Positions 1 through 7,141 of a stretch of DNA of 23,024 nt are shown here, in pieces. The notes beneath the pieces are model-generated. The model searched no databases and was not told the origin of the DNA. It saw only the letters and a list, made by a program, of their open reading frames with translations. Origin of the DNA: Planctomycetales bacterium (GTDB lineage: Bacteria > Planctomycetota > Planctomycetia > Gemmatales > Gemmataceae); assembly GCA_020054355.1 (NCBI GenBank), contig JAGVLI010000165.1, positions 1 to 23,024 of the forward strand, given 5' to 3'. The stretch's first letter is position 1; every line of letters begins with the position of its first letter. The position numbers and the translations under genes were made by a program.

Positions 1-326
1 AACTCGCGGGCCAGCTCGTCCACGATGCGGAGCGCCTGAGCGAGATCCCCGGCCTGGACGGCCAGGTCGCGGGCTTCGCGCAGCAGCACGAACCGCGCGG
101 CCGGATCGTCCTTGGTTTCCTTGGCTTGGTCGAAGAGCTTGGCCGCCAGCGCCAGCTGCTCGGCCGGCTTCTTCCGGGCGAAGTCGTCCTTGAACAAGTT
201 CTTGATCAGCTTCTCGGCAGCGGCCTGGGCGGCCGCGTCGGGGGCCGGCAACTTCTTGGCCGGCTCTTCGGCCAGCACCGGCACCAGCAGCACGAACGCG
301 CAGAGACAAGCCAACAGGCGATTCAT
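1..326 (-). CDS. Secreted protein of unknown function, 5' part only
   Basis: An open frame on the minus strand starts with ATG at 326 and runs off the left edge, so 108 codons are visible and the C-terminus is missing. A strong Shine-Dalgarno sequence (GAGGAGGT) lies just upstream of the ATG. Residues 1-19 form a classical signal peptide with a likely cleavage at VLA|EE, so the product is exported. The mature part is helical and rich in Ala, Lys and Leu (LAAKLFDQAKE, ALRIVDELARE), resembling the start of a helical-repeat or TPR-like secreted planctomycete protein. I do not recognise a family and no catalytic motif is visible. It is divergent from the HTH gene at 465 and shares a 138-bp intergenic region with it. 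Confidence 0.75.
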   Translation of the reverse strand, partial: MNRLLACLCAFVLLVPVLAEEPAKKLPAPDAAAQAAAEKLIKNLFKDDFARKKPAEQLALAAKLFDQAKETKDDPAARFVLLREARDLAVQAGDLAQALRIVDELARE

Positions 327-397
327 GGATACCTCCTCGGAGTGAAAACCAAGTGGCGGAGTGTGGAACGGCACGCGCACCGGACGGGCCGGCCGCC

Positions 398-432
398 ATG
401 CTACTTAAAGTCATAATGCTACTTAAAAGCAT
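398..432. repeat. Direct repeats with a partial palindrome, putative operator
   Basis: The 12-base word ATGCTACTTAAA occurs at 398-409 and again at 416-427, an 18-base offset (nearly two helical turns). The second copy continues into AGCAT, so 416-432 also reads as an imperfect palindrome (ATGCT....AGCAT). The block lies 33-67 bases upstream of the XRE-type HTH start in an intergenic region shared with the divergent secreted-protein gene. XRE regulators often bind repeated or dyad sites in their own promoters, so autoregulation is a reasonable inference. Binding is not shown. Confidence 0.4.
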
Positions 433-464
433 CATGCGTCAGGCCATCATCGGCGTCAAGCGCC

Positions 465-692
465 ATGAACCTGAACGATGCTCAATTCCTGCGTGACGTC
501 GGCGACCGCATCCGCGACCACCGGCAGGCCCGGAAGTGGACCCAGGCCGACCTGGCCCAGCGCTGCCGGCTGCACCGCACCTACATTGGCTCGGTCGAGC
601 GCGGCGAGCGCAACGTCTCCCTCCTCAACCTGCGGCGGATCGCCAAGGTGCTGCGCGTCGCTTTGACCGCGTTATTCCCGGCGGATTCCTGA
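465..692 (+). CDS. XRE-family HTH transcriptional regulator
   Basis: A 75-aa protein that is almost entirely one Cro/C1-type helix-turn-helix domain (HTH_3), roughly residues 13-70. The second helix begins at TQADLAQR (26-33), the recognition helix is around HRTYIGSVERG (37-47), and the conserved NVSLLNLRRIAKVL follows. This is the usual size for a single-domain XRE regulator that binds DNA as a dimer. No strong Shine-Dalgarno sequence precedes the ATG, so translation may be weak or leaderless. Repeated ATGCTACTTAAA words upstream are candidate operators. Such proteins act as phage-type repressors, antitoxins or local regulators. No toxin partner is recognisable next to it, so the target is unknown. 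It is convergent with the 64-aa gene, with 22 bases between stops. Confidence 0.85.
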   Translation: MNLNDAQFLRDVGDRIRDHRQARKWTQADLAQRCRLHRTYIGSVERGERNVSLLNLRRIAKVLRVALTALFPADS

Positions 693-714
693 GCGGCCGT
701 GTCGAAAGACGCTG

Positions 715-909
715 CTACCGGGTCAGGGTGAAGGTGACCTTGCTCAGCGCGGCGTACCGGGCGAACACGCCCTGGATGGCGCGCCGCAGTGCTGTTTGAA
801 GACGCGCGTTTCGGAGCGCCTGGCGGACGGCGCGAAGGGACTCGGACCGCAGACCGGGCGGGATGAATAGGGAGAGGTGAATCTCGTCGATCAGAATTCT
901 CTTGGCCAT
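715..909 (-). CDS. Small protein of unknown function (64 aa)
   Basis: The start at 909 is chosen because GAGGAGG sits directly upstream. Longer upstream frames run through the terminator of the neighbouring gene. The 64-aa product is basic, with an amphipathic start (MAKRILIDEIHLSLFIPPGL), a central Arg/Ala-rich helical stretch (LRAVRQALRN ... ALRRAIQGVFARY) and an ending with alternating hydrophobic residues (KVTFTLTR). It has no signal peptide, Cys residues or known motif. It may belong to an uncharacterised planctomycete family of small basic proteins, but this is an impression only. It lies downstream of the 217-aa gene on the same strand, separated from it by a rho-independent terminator, so it probably has its own promoter. 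Confidence 0.6.
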   Translation of the reverse strand: MAKRILIDEIHLSLFIPPGLRSESLRAVRQALRNARLQTALRRAIQGVFARYAALSKVTFTLTR

Positions 910-983
910 GGCCTCCTCGGCGTCGAGACGGCCCCGCCCCACTCGCCGGGGCCGGGGCGATAGGGTGACCCCGGCGGTGGGGC

Positions 984-1013
984 AAAGAAAAACCCCAGGG
1001 ATCACCCTGGGGT
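984..1013 (-). terminator. Rho-independent terminator
   Basis: A perfect 9-bp stem (ACCCCAGGG at 992-1000, CCCTGGGGT at 1005-1013) with the 4-base loop ATCA is followed, on the minus strand, by a T-rich tract (complement of AAAGAAAAA at 984-992). It begins 22 bases after the stop of the minus-strand 217-aa gene and is correctly oriented to end its transcript. Confidence 0.85.
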
Positions 1014-1034
1014 GGCAGTCTGTAGTCGTTTCGC

Positions 1035-1688
1035 TTACGAGCGATTCAGGCTGGTGCCGATGGTCCGCAACCAGCCGGCGACCTCGCCGTCCGGATCGCG
1101 CTGGGCCAGGCGCTCGGCCGTCATGCGCCGGGACGCCTTGATGCTCAGCTCGATGGCCATGGCTCCCGCCAGGTCGCTGCGCAGCTGCGGGTCGAGCTGG
1201 TCCCAAGCGGGGAACTTCAAGCCCTTGGTGACCTGGCGCGCCACCTCGGCCGGCACGTCGCTGTCGTCGTTCACGGCCACCAGGGCGCGGAACTCCTCGT
1301 AGATGGCATCGGAGTGCAGGTAGTTGGTCAGCGCCCGCTGGCGCAAAATGACGGCGCTGCGGTCGGGGTTCTGCCGAATCCGCCGGATGAGTTCGCGCTG
1401 CGCTTCCGGCATGGGGCCGCTGCCGCGGCTGAAGAGATAGAGTTGCGGCAGGTCGAAGCTCAGGAACAGGTCGACGAAGCCGTTCGGGGCGGACAGGTCA
1501 CAGGGCACGCACAGGACCTCGCCAGCCTTGGCGTGCTTCTGCACGTCCGGCAGGTTGCGGTCGGTGCGATGCAGGATCTTGGCCAGGCGGAAGAGGAGCC
1601 GGAAGTCCTCCTGGCTCTCCATGCCGACAATGGAAGTAAACTGCCCGCGCGGCGGTCCCATGTTCATGGAATGCTTCACTTGTACCAT
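1035..1688 (-). CDS. Protein of unknown function (217 aa)
   Basis: The start at 1688 is supported by AAGGAGAT seven bases upstream. The product is a soluble, mixed alpha/beta-looking protein without signal peptide or membrane segment. Visible features are an N-terminal segment with FRLLFRLAKILHRTDRNLPD, a central hydrophobic run with two Cys (VLCVPCDLSAP, then FVDLFLSFDLPQLYLFS), and a helical C-terminal half with many Arg/Glu pairs. I do not recognise the family. It is monocistronic by the look of it: a clear terminator lies just downstream, and 245 bases without a gene lie upstream up to the MerR-like gene, which is on the same strand and has its own terminator. Confidence 0.75.
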   Translation of the reverse strand: MVQVKHSMNMGPPRGQFTSIVGMESQEDFRLLFRLAKILHRTDRNLPDVQKHAKAGEVLCVPCDLSAPNGFVDLFLSFDLPQLYLFSRGSGPMPEAQRELIRRIRQNPDRSAVILRQRALTNYLHSDAIYEEFRALVAVNDDSDVPAEVARQVTKGLKFPAWDQLDPQLRSDLAGAMAIELSIKASRRMTAERLAQRDPDGEVAGWLRTIGTSLNRS

Positions 1689-1870
1689 GGCTTGATCTCC
1701 TTTCTCATGGTCATTGAAGGCTAGAGTGTCTCCAGTTTATTCTGACGCAAATCCCTGCCTTATTTAGCGATCCGTCGATAAGCGATCTTGCATTCCTTTG
1801 CTGGTACTGGCGACCCTGCTGACGCAAAACGCCCGGAATTTTAGGTCGCTCCACTGGCACCTACTCGCTT

Positions 1871-1889
1871 TAAGCCGTATGTCGGCTTA
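1871..1889. promoter_or_regulatory. Inverted repeat TAAGCCG-N5-CGGCTTA
   Basis: A perfect 7-bp inverted repeat with a 5-base spacer (TATGT). Its core AGCCG-N5-CGGCT is identical to the core of the dyad in the promoter of the MerR-like gene at 2448-2472. It lies just beyond that gene's terminator and about 180 bases upstream of the 217-aa gene, so it may be a second site for the same regulator. No convincing promoter was found around it. Confidence 0.45.
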
Positions 1890-1899
1890 GGGGCCGCTG

Positions 1900-1922
1900 A
1901 AAAAACGCTGCTAGGAGCAGCG
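1900..1922 (-). terminator. Rho-independent terminator
   Basis: On the minus strand a 7-bp stem (CGCTGCT at 1906-1912 pairing with AGCAGCG at 1916-1922, loop of 3) is followed by six T (complement of A at 1900-1905). It starts 12 bases after the stop codon of the MerR-like gene. Confidence 0.8.
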
Positions 1923-1933
1923 GCGTCCCGTCC

Positions 1934-2416
1934 TCAACTTAGGAGTCGGCCGATCTGGGAGAGATCGACCTGAATGCACACCACCGGACTCGGCTGCTCC
2001 TTGGCTTTCTTGCCATCAATGGGGAACCAGGTGCCATCGAACAGGGCTTCCCTCGGCTTCGCGCGCTCGGCTCGAAGGCGGATGAACCGCAGATCGCCCA
2101 ACTCGGCGTACCAGTTGAGCCGGGCGTGGAGCCGGCCGCGGAACGGCTCGAACTCCGGATCGTACTTGCGAAAATCCACCCTAGCGAAGATGCCGGCCGT
2201 CAAGCTGGCCATCGTGGCGGCGAGCGGGGTCTTCATCCCCGCTTCCTTCAGCTTCAGCACGATTCCCAGCCAGAATGCCTGCTCAGAACTCAGCTGCCGA
2301 TGGTTGCCACGATCCGGCGCCGGGTCCACACCCGGTGGCAGGATGTCCTCCTCCAGGACATAGCGAGCCTGCCGATACGGCACGCCCAACCGGCGACAAA
2401 GTTCACCAAGCAGCAT
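1934..2416 (-). CDS. MerR-like winged-helix DNA-binding protein
   Basis: A 160-aa protein whose N-terminus (LLGELCRRLGVPYRQARYVLEEDIL) has the pattern of a MerR-type helix-turn-helix: a 'hydrophobic-G-E-L' helix, then recognition helix and the turn into the wing. A wing-like segment with GNHRQLSSEQAFWLGIVLKLKEAG follows, matching the R-x-[LF]-x2-[ED]-x5-I pattern of MerR-class proteins. The C-terminal half (residues about 80-160) resembles no known effector domain and lacks the Cys pattern of metal-sensing MerR proteins. GAGGT precedes the ATG at 2416. The promoter contains a 10-bp inverted repeat exactly in the -35/-10 spacer, the typical place for a MerR-family operator, so autoregulation is likely. 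Its other targets are unknown. Confidence 0.65.
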   Translation of the reverse strand: MLLGELCRRLGVPYRQARYVLEEDILPPGVDPAPDRGNHRQLSSEQAFWLGIVLKLKEAGMKTPLAATMASLTAGIFARVDFRKYDPEFEPFRGRLHARLNWYAELGDLRFIRLRAERAKPREALFDGTWFPIDGKKAKEQPSPVVCIQVDLSQIGRLLS

Positions 2417-2447
2417 GACGGCGACCTCGATGGAGAAGCCACTGCCT

Positions 2448-2476
2448 ATTAAAGCCGATAAGCGGCTTTAATGCAA
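2448..2476 (-). promoter_or_regulatory. Promoter of MerR-like gene with dyad operator
   Basis: On the minus strand the sequence reads TTGCAT (2476-2471), a 17-base spacer, then TTTAAT (2453-2448), a good sigma-70-like pair about 30 bases from the start codon. A perfect 10-bp inverted repeat (ATTAAAGCCG, 5-base loop, CGGCTTTAAT; 2448-2472) covers the spacer and the -10 box. MerR-family operators characteristically occupy this position, although their spacer is usually 19-20 bases rather than 17. Confidence 0.6.
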
Positions 2477-2612
2477 GTTTCTTGGTGAATTCCTGAGCGG
2501 CAACAATGCTCCGATTTCCGCGGCAGTGCTATTCCGCAGAGGAAATGCAGGCTTCGACTTCGGCGATACGCCGTTGTCAACTCAGCGAGTGACTGTTTGC
2601 CTGTCGAGATCA

Positions 2613-3110
2613 TCACTTTTCTTTCGATTCCGACCTCCTCCCTGTTGAGCCCGGACGTAAAGCTCGCAACCGCCGACTGGCAACCCGCCAGCACACCAGC
2701 CCCGCGGCGGCGACATGGGGCAGCGGCAGCAAGGTACAGGTTGCGGTGGTCAGCAGTATTCGCTGAAACCAGTAAGGTCGTCGGCTGGGATCGTTCGCGG
2801 CCCACTTCGCGAATTCCGAAGTTACCGCGATGGCCAAGAAGATCGCCGCCGCGAGCGCAAGGGCCAAGCTGAAGTCGCGGAGATGCTGCGGGGGAGCGGA
2901 ACGAATCGTCCAGGTGACAATCGGAATGGCGATCACGACCCAGAAGCCGTTCTGCGCAATCAAGGTTTGCAGCGACGGCACGCACCCCCATGCGCCGCAG
3001 AAGGCATGGTCTTCCAGGCGTCCAGGGATGACCTGAAGGCCCAGGATTGCAAAAGCACCCAAACCCCAAAGAATCGGCACTTTCAGCCCGTGCCCTTTGG
3101 CGGACCCCAT
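2613..3110 (-). CDS. Four-helix membrane protein of unknown function
   Basis: The start at 3110 is chosen over upstream in-frame codons because AAGGAAGGA stands directly before it. The added N-terminus in a longer frame would be read through the divergent promoter region. The product is 165 aa, with predicted membrane segments near residues 11-29, 52-70, 80-98 and 118-142. Between segments 1 and 2 is a loop with FCGAWGCVPSLQTL (Cys38 and Cys43), probably periplasmic, which could bind a metal or form a disulfide. The tail is Arg-rich and likely cytoplasmic. I recall similar small membrane proteins with a CG-x-WGC-x-P-x-LQ motif near efflux genes in planctomycetes, but cannot name a family. It is divergent from the RND efflux unit and probably co-regulated from the 136-bp gap. 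Confidence 0.65.
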   Translation of the reverse strand: MGSAKGHGLKVPILWGLGAFAILGLQVIPGRLEDHAFCGAWGCVPSLQTLIAQNGFWVVIAIPIVTWTIRSAPPQHLRDFSLALALAAAIFLAIAVTSEFAKWAANDPSRRPYWFQRILLTTATCTLLPLPHVAAAGLVCWRVASRRLRALRPGSTGRRSESKEK

Positions 3111-3198
3111 GAATCCTTCCTTCTCAATCGCTAGGAGCGACTCATTTCGCCCTGGCACCCCACGGCGTTGTCGCCTGATTTCCACAATTGGCCGGACC

Positions 3199-3227
3199 TT
3201 GACTTTTGTCTCCTCGGGCGTTAGTGT
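3199..3227 (+). promoter_or_regulatory. Possible promoter of RND efflux unit
   Basis: TTGACT at 3199-3204, a 17-base spacer and TAGTGT at 3222-3227 form a plausible sigma-70-type promoter about 20 bases before the first gene of the unit. The -10 box is weak. It falls in the only A/T-rich spot of the divergent intergenic region. Confidence 0.35.
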
Positions 3228-3246
3228 TATTGTAATTGGAGAAGTG

Positions 3247-3654
3247 ATGCTGCGCACTGCACTTTCAATCTTCCTGACTGCCGCCCTGCCCATCCCTCCG
3301 GGAATGTGCGTGTGCGATCACGGTTCGTCCCATCCCGCGAGTGCTTTCCAAGAGCACGAAGCGGCTCCGGACCACCAAGCTGCTGGCTGCCCGCTTCACG
3401 GTTGCCATGAGGAGCATCATCCGGGCCCTACGGCTCCGGATGACCACCATATACCTGGATGCCCTGCGAAAACTGGAACCGCTAAGTGGAAGGCAGAAGT
3501 CTCGGTCGCCTCTGCTCCCAGTGGTCCAAACGCACTTGGCACTTTCGTAGCTCCTGATCCTCGTCCCCTAGCTTCGGCTCCCCTTTTGCCCTCTCCTGAA
3601 GCTCATTCCGCTGCCTTCCCCATCTTTCTAGCGACTGTCGGCCTGCGCATTTAG
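3247..3654 (+). CDS. Secreted Cys/His-rich protein, putative metal-binding
   Basis: The ATG at 3247 follows GGAG at 3238-3241. The 135-aa product starts with a signal-peptide-like stretch ending in a PPGMCVC motif, followed by a region very rich in Cys and His (CDHGSSH, GCPLHGCHEEHH, DDHHIPGC) up to about residue 75. The second half is Pro/Ala-rich and low-complexity, and the last residues are hydrophobic (FPIFLATVGLRI). The composition suggests periplasmic binding of soft or borderline metal ions, comparable in role, not in proven homology, to CzcI-like proteins. The protein at 20932 has the same layout (PPG-x-C-x-C after the leader, hydrophobic LTLRTLLI end) and is probably a paralogue. Being first in the RND unit suggests a metal-buffering or signalling role. 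Confidence 0.7.
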   Translation: MLRTALSIFLTAALPIPPGMCVCDHGSSHPASAFQEHEAAPDHQAAGCPLHGCHEEHHPGPTAPDDHHIPGCPAKTGTAKWKAEVSVASAPSGPNALGTFVAPDPRPLASAPLLPSPEAHSAAFPIFLATVGLRI

Positions 3655-3796
3655 CACTGCGCGCTCCTTCAAGCTGACGACATTCGCCGTCCGTAGCACC
3701 AATCTCGTGCGCGTTCAACTTCAGTTTGTGATTACAAGTTCCGCTTTCCCGAGGCTGAATTGGCCAAAGGGAGTTCCCGGATCGAAGGAGATTGCC

Positions 3797-5404
3797 ATGC
3801 TCGAAGTTGCACCTGCCCAGAAAGTGGCTCCGAAGCCGGCGCTCGCGAGCGCGCCAGTGGACCGTCCGCAAGCACCGTGGTTGCGACTCGGGAGTCTCAT
3901 TCCAGTCCTTTTCCTTTCAGCAGCAGTCGCCGTCCTGGCGGTCGGCGTGATTGCCTTTGGCTGGTCCCTGCCCAAGTTCTCCGCGCTCACTGGAAATGGG
4001 GCCGCGCGGGCCGACGACTGGTGCGCCGAGCACGCCGTCCCCGACTCCATCTGCGTCGAGTGCGGCGCTCCCGGCTGCAAGCCCAAGGGCAAGGAGTTCG
4101 GTTTTTGCAAGAAGCACGAGGTGCATGAATGCCCTCTGTGCCATCCTGAAGTTGCCCAGCTCAAGACGACGCCGGTGATCACCGAGGCCGATATGGACCG
4201 CGCTCGACGCGGGCTCGATTTTGCCGAACGGTCTGAAAAGAACAGCAAGTGCAAGCTTCAGCAGCGCCGAATCCAGTTCGCTTCCCCATCTGCGGCTGAG
4301 AAGGCTGGGGTTGAGGTGGCACCGGCGACTCGGGCACCGGTGAGCGAATTCATCGTGGCCAACGGCGAAGTCACCTACGACCTGACGAAAGTGGCGCGCT
4401 TGTCCAGTCGGTTGCCCGGTACGGTCTGGCAGGTCAGCAAGCAAGTTGGCGACCGAGTCCAGAAAGGCGAAGTCCTGGCCCTCGTGGAAGCGCCCGAAGT
4501 CGGCAGGGCCAAGGCTGAGTTTTTGCAAGCGCTCGCCCAGCTCGACCTCAAGACCAAGGTCTACGAGAGCGTTCGGAATGTGCCGACCGTCATCCCCGGC
4601 CGAACGATTCAAGAGGCCGAGGCTGCGCTGACCGAAGCCCGCATTCGCTTGCAAAGCGCTCAGCAGGCACTGGTCAACCTGGGTCTGCCGGTCCAGGCGG
4701 AAGATTTGAGATCCTTCTCCGAGCAGCAACTGTCAGAGCATATCCAGTTCCTGGGCTTGCCAGGTTCAGTCGTGCAATCGCTGGATCGGCGAACCACTTC
4801 GGGGAATTTGCTCCCCATCGCCGCGCCCATTACCGGGACCATCGTGGGCCGCGAGGCGGTCGCTGGCGAAGTCGTGGACAATTTAAAGGTTCTCATGGTT
4901 ATCGCCGACAATCGGCAAATGTGGCTGACCCTGGAAGTGCGGATCGAGGACGTGCAGCGCGTGTCACTCGGGCAGCCGGTGGTGTTTCAGGCAGACGGCG
5001 CCAAGCAAGTGGTGACAGGCAAGGTCTCCTGGATCAGCACCGCCGTGGACGAAAAGACCAGGACGGTCAAGGTGCGGGCCGAACTCGAAAATCAGAGCGG
5101 CAAGCTGCGTGCCAGCACGTTTGGCAAAGGACGGATCATCCTCCGCGAGGAGAAGGAAGCGATCGTTGTTGCCAAGGAGGCGGTCCACTGGGAAGGCTGC
5201 TGCCACGTGGTGTTCGTTCGGGACAAGAATTACCTGGACGATGGCGCCCCCAAGGTTTTCCACGTCCGCAAAGTCGTGCCGGGTGCCCGAACCGAGCAAG
5301 ATGTCGAGATCATTGCCGGGGTCTTGCCCGGTGAAATCGTGGCCTCCAAGGGCAGTGGCATCCTCCGGTCCGAGTTATTGAAAAATGGCCTGGGCGATGG
5401 CTGA
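3797..5404 (+). CDS. RND efflux periplasmic adaptor (CzcB-like), copy 1
   Basis: The start at 3797 is preferred over an ATG 90 bases upstream because GAAGGAG lies at 3784-3790 and the length (535 aa) then matches copy 2. Layout: a short cytoplasmic tail and a membrane anchor at about 32-56. A Cys/His module follows at 75-116 (Cys76, His79, Cys86, Cys89; then Cys104, His107, Cys112, Cys115, His116). Next comes a barrel-sandwich half (GDRVQKGEVLALVEAPEVGRAKAE), a long helical hairpin, the second half-motif (ITGTIVGREAVAGEVV), a beta-barrel and a membrane-proximal domain with HWEGCCHVVFVRD. Adaptors of this type link an RND pump to the outer-membrane channel. The Cys/His module is not part of ordinary CzcB and is shared with the next gene and with the lipoprotein at 10416. 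Confidence 0.92.
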   Translation: MLEVAPAQKVAPKPALASAPVDRPQAPWLRLGSLIPVLFLSAAVAVLAVGVIAFGWSLPKFSALTGNGAARADDWCAEHAVPDSICVECGAPGCKPKGKEFGFCKKHEVHECPLCHPEVAQLKTTPVITEADMDRARRGLDFAERSEKNSKCKLQQRRIQFASPSAAEKAGVEVAPATRAPVSEFIVANGEVTYDLTKVARLSSRLPGTVWQVSKQVGDRVQKGEVLALVEAPEVGRAKAEFLQALAQLDLKTKVYESVRNVPTVIPGRTIQEAEAALTEARIRLQSAQQALVNLGLPVQAEDLRSFSEQQLSEHIQFLGLPGSVVQSLDRRTTSGNLLPIAAPITGTIVGREAVAGEVVDNLKVLMVIADNRQMWLTLEVRIEDVQRVSLGQPVVFQADGAKQVVTGKVSWISTAVDEKTRTVKVRAELENQSGKLRASTFGKGRIILREEKEAIVVAKEAVHWEGCCHVVFVRDKNYLDDGAPKVFHVRKVVPGARTEQDVEIIAGVLPGEIVASKGSGILRSELLKNGLGDG

Positions 5405-5477
5405 GGCCATGGTCATTAACAGCCCGGTCGGGCTGTGAACGATACCGAAGCACATAAGGCAAATCGGAGAGAAGGCC

Positions 5478-7088
5478 ATGAACACCGCGCATTGCGAGTC
5501 GGATGAAAAGAGTTCCGCCTCGACCGAACATCGTGAAGAAACGCCGCTCCCATCCGATCCACCGGGTTGGATGGGAGCTTTACCCATGATCGGCATCCTT
5601 GCGGGGCTTGTGGCTATTGGGTTGTGGGGACATCACACCGATTGGAAGTTCATCGGCAGTAGCCACACCGGCCAGGACAAGGCCCGGACCGACTGGTGCG
5701 CAGCCCACGGAGTCCAGGAATCCCTGTGCATTGAATGCAATCCGGAGCTGTCGCCGGGGAAAAAGAGCTTCGGCTGGTGCCAGGTACACGGTGTCGCCGA
5801 ATGTCCACTGTGCCATCCCGAAGTGGCCCAGGTCCTGGGGATAGCACAGGTGAGCCAGGCACAGCGCGACCGCGCCCAGCACGTGTTGAGCTTGGTGGAA
5901 CGAACCAAGAACAATCCCCAGTGCCAGTCGCATAAGCGTCGCCTGCAATTTCCCTCCGCGGAAGCAGCACAAAAAGTGGGGATCGAACCAGCGGCTGTCG
6001 TCGAAGGGCTGATGGTCGAATTCTTGTCCGCGAACGGCGAAATCGGTTACGACCAGACCAGGGTGGCGCGGCTCTCGACGCGCACGCCAGGCACGGCCTG
6101 GCTGGTATTGAAGCAACACGGCGATCGGGTGCAGAAAGGGGAGGTGCTTGCCTTGGTAGACGCGGCCGAGGTCGGCCGAGCGAAGGCAGAATTCCTCCAG
6201 GCGTTTGCGCAAGTAAACCTGAAAGCCAAGGTCTGGGAAAGCCTGGCCAAGCTCCCAGGCGTGACGGCGGAGCGAACCATCCAGGAAGCGGCCGCCGCCT
6301 TGCGAGAGGCGCGGATTCGGCTCCTCAGCGCCCAGCAAGCGCTGATCAATTTGGGGCTACCGCTCCAGGCCGACGAATTCGGCAATCTTCCGGAGGACAA
6401 GCTGGCCGAGCGCATTCGGTTTCTGGGCCTGCCGCCGAGCCTCACGCAGACATTCGATCCGCGGACAACCACCACCAATCTGCTGCCCATCAAGGCGCCA
6501 ACGGACGGTGTCGTCGTCGCACGGGAAGTGGTTGCAGGAGAGGCCGTGGACAATGCCAAGGTCCTGTTCGTGGTGGCCGACATCCGAAGAATGTGGCTCA
6601 ATCTCGATGTGCACATGGACGATGCCAAGCTGCTGACCGTCGGACTGCCGGTTCGCTTCCAGGCGGACGGCCAACGGCAGGAGATCAGCGGCAAGCTCTC
6701 CTGGGTCAGTACCAGCGTTGAGGAAAAGACTCGTACCGTCCGGGTCCGCGCGGAACTCGACAACCCCGAAGGAAAGCTTCGTGCCGGCACGTTTGGGGTC
6801 GGCCGAATCATCTTGCGGGAAGAAAAGAACGCGATCGTCGTCCCTAAAGAAGCCGTCCACTGGGAAGGCTGCTGCCATGTCGTCTTTGTCCGCGACAAGG
6901 ACTTCCTGAAGGCCGGCCCCAAGCTGTTCTACGTTCGCAAGGTCGTTCCCGGCGCCCGGGACGCTGCCAACGTCGAGATCATCGCTGGACTGCTGCCCGG
7001 CGAAGTAGTGGCCGGCAAGGGCAGTGGCTACCTGCGGGACGAGCTCCTCAAGAACAATCTCAAGGCTGAGTGCACACACGCCAGGTAG
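5478..7088 (+). CDS. RND efflux periplasmic adaptor (CzcB-like), copy 2
   Basis: A 536-aa paralogue of the preceding gene with the same domain order, evidently a tandem duplication. GGAGAGAAGG precedes the ATG. The N-terminal tail is followed by a membrane anchor at about 33-50 and a Cys/His module: Cys74, His77, Cys84, Cys87, then Cys101, His104, Cys109, Cys112, His113. Compared with copy 1 it lacks the extra Cys94 and His110. The barrel-sandwich, helical hairpin, beta-barrel and membrane-proximal domains are all intact, and HWEGCCHVVFVRD is kept exactly. Two different adaptors with one pump are known in TriABC of Pseudomonas, where both are needed. A hetero-oligomeric adaptor ring is therefore a sensible inference here. 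The gene is 53 bases upstream of the pump gene. Confidence 0.92.
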   Translation: MNTAHCESDEKSSASTEHREETPLPSDPPGWMGALPMIGILAGLVAIGLWGHHTDWKFIGSSHTGQDKARTDWCAAHGVQESLCIECNPELSPGKKSFGWCQVHGVAECPLCHPEVAQVLGIAQVSQAQRDRAQHVLSLVERTKNNPQCQSHKRRLQFPSAEAAQKVGIEPAAVVEGLMVEFLSANGEIGYDQTRVARLSTRTPGTAWLVLKQHGDRVQKGEVLALVDAAEVGRAKAEFLQAFAQVNLKAKVWESLAKLPGVTAERTIQEAAAALREARIRLLSAQQALINLGLPLQADEFGNLPEDKLAERIRFLGLPPSLTQTFDPRTTTTNLLPIKAPTDGVVVAREVVAGEAVDNAKVLFVVADIRRMWLNLDVHMDDAKLLTVGLPVRFQADGQRQEISGKLSWVSTSVEEKTRTVRVRAELDNPEGKLRAGTFGVGRIILREEKNAIVVPKEAVHWEGCCHVVFVRDKDFLKAGPKLFYVRKVVPGARDAANVEIIAGLLPGEVVAGKGSGYLRDELLKNNLKAECTHAR

Positions 7089-7141
7089 GAACTCAATGCC
7101 GCGGCGCCTGAAACGGGCAGTCGCAGGGAGGAGCCCCCCCC

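Noticed and set aside
1767..1789. AGCGATC repeated directly with an 8-base spacer in the gap upstream of the 217-aa gene
   Set aside because: The words are short, contain common GATC/CGAT patterns, and have no promoter boxes at a sensible distance.
2449..3069. A 206-codon minus-strand frame overlapping the four-helix membrane protein
   Set aside because: It overlaps the better-supported gene at 2613-3110 on the same strand, has no ribosome-binding site, and its protein looks like out-of-frame translation. It would also read through the dyad promoter.
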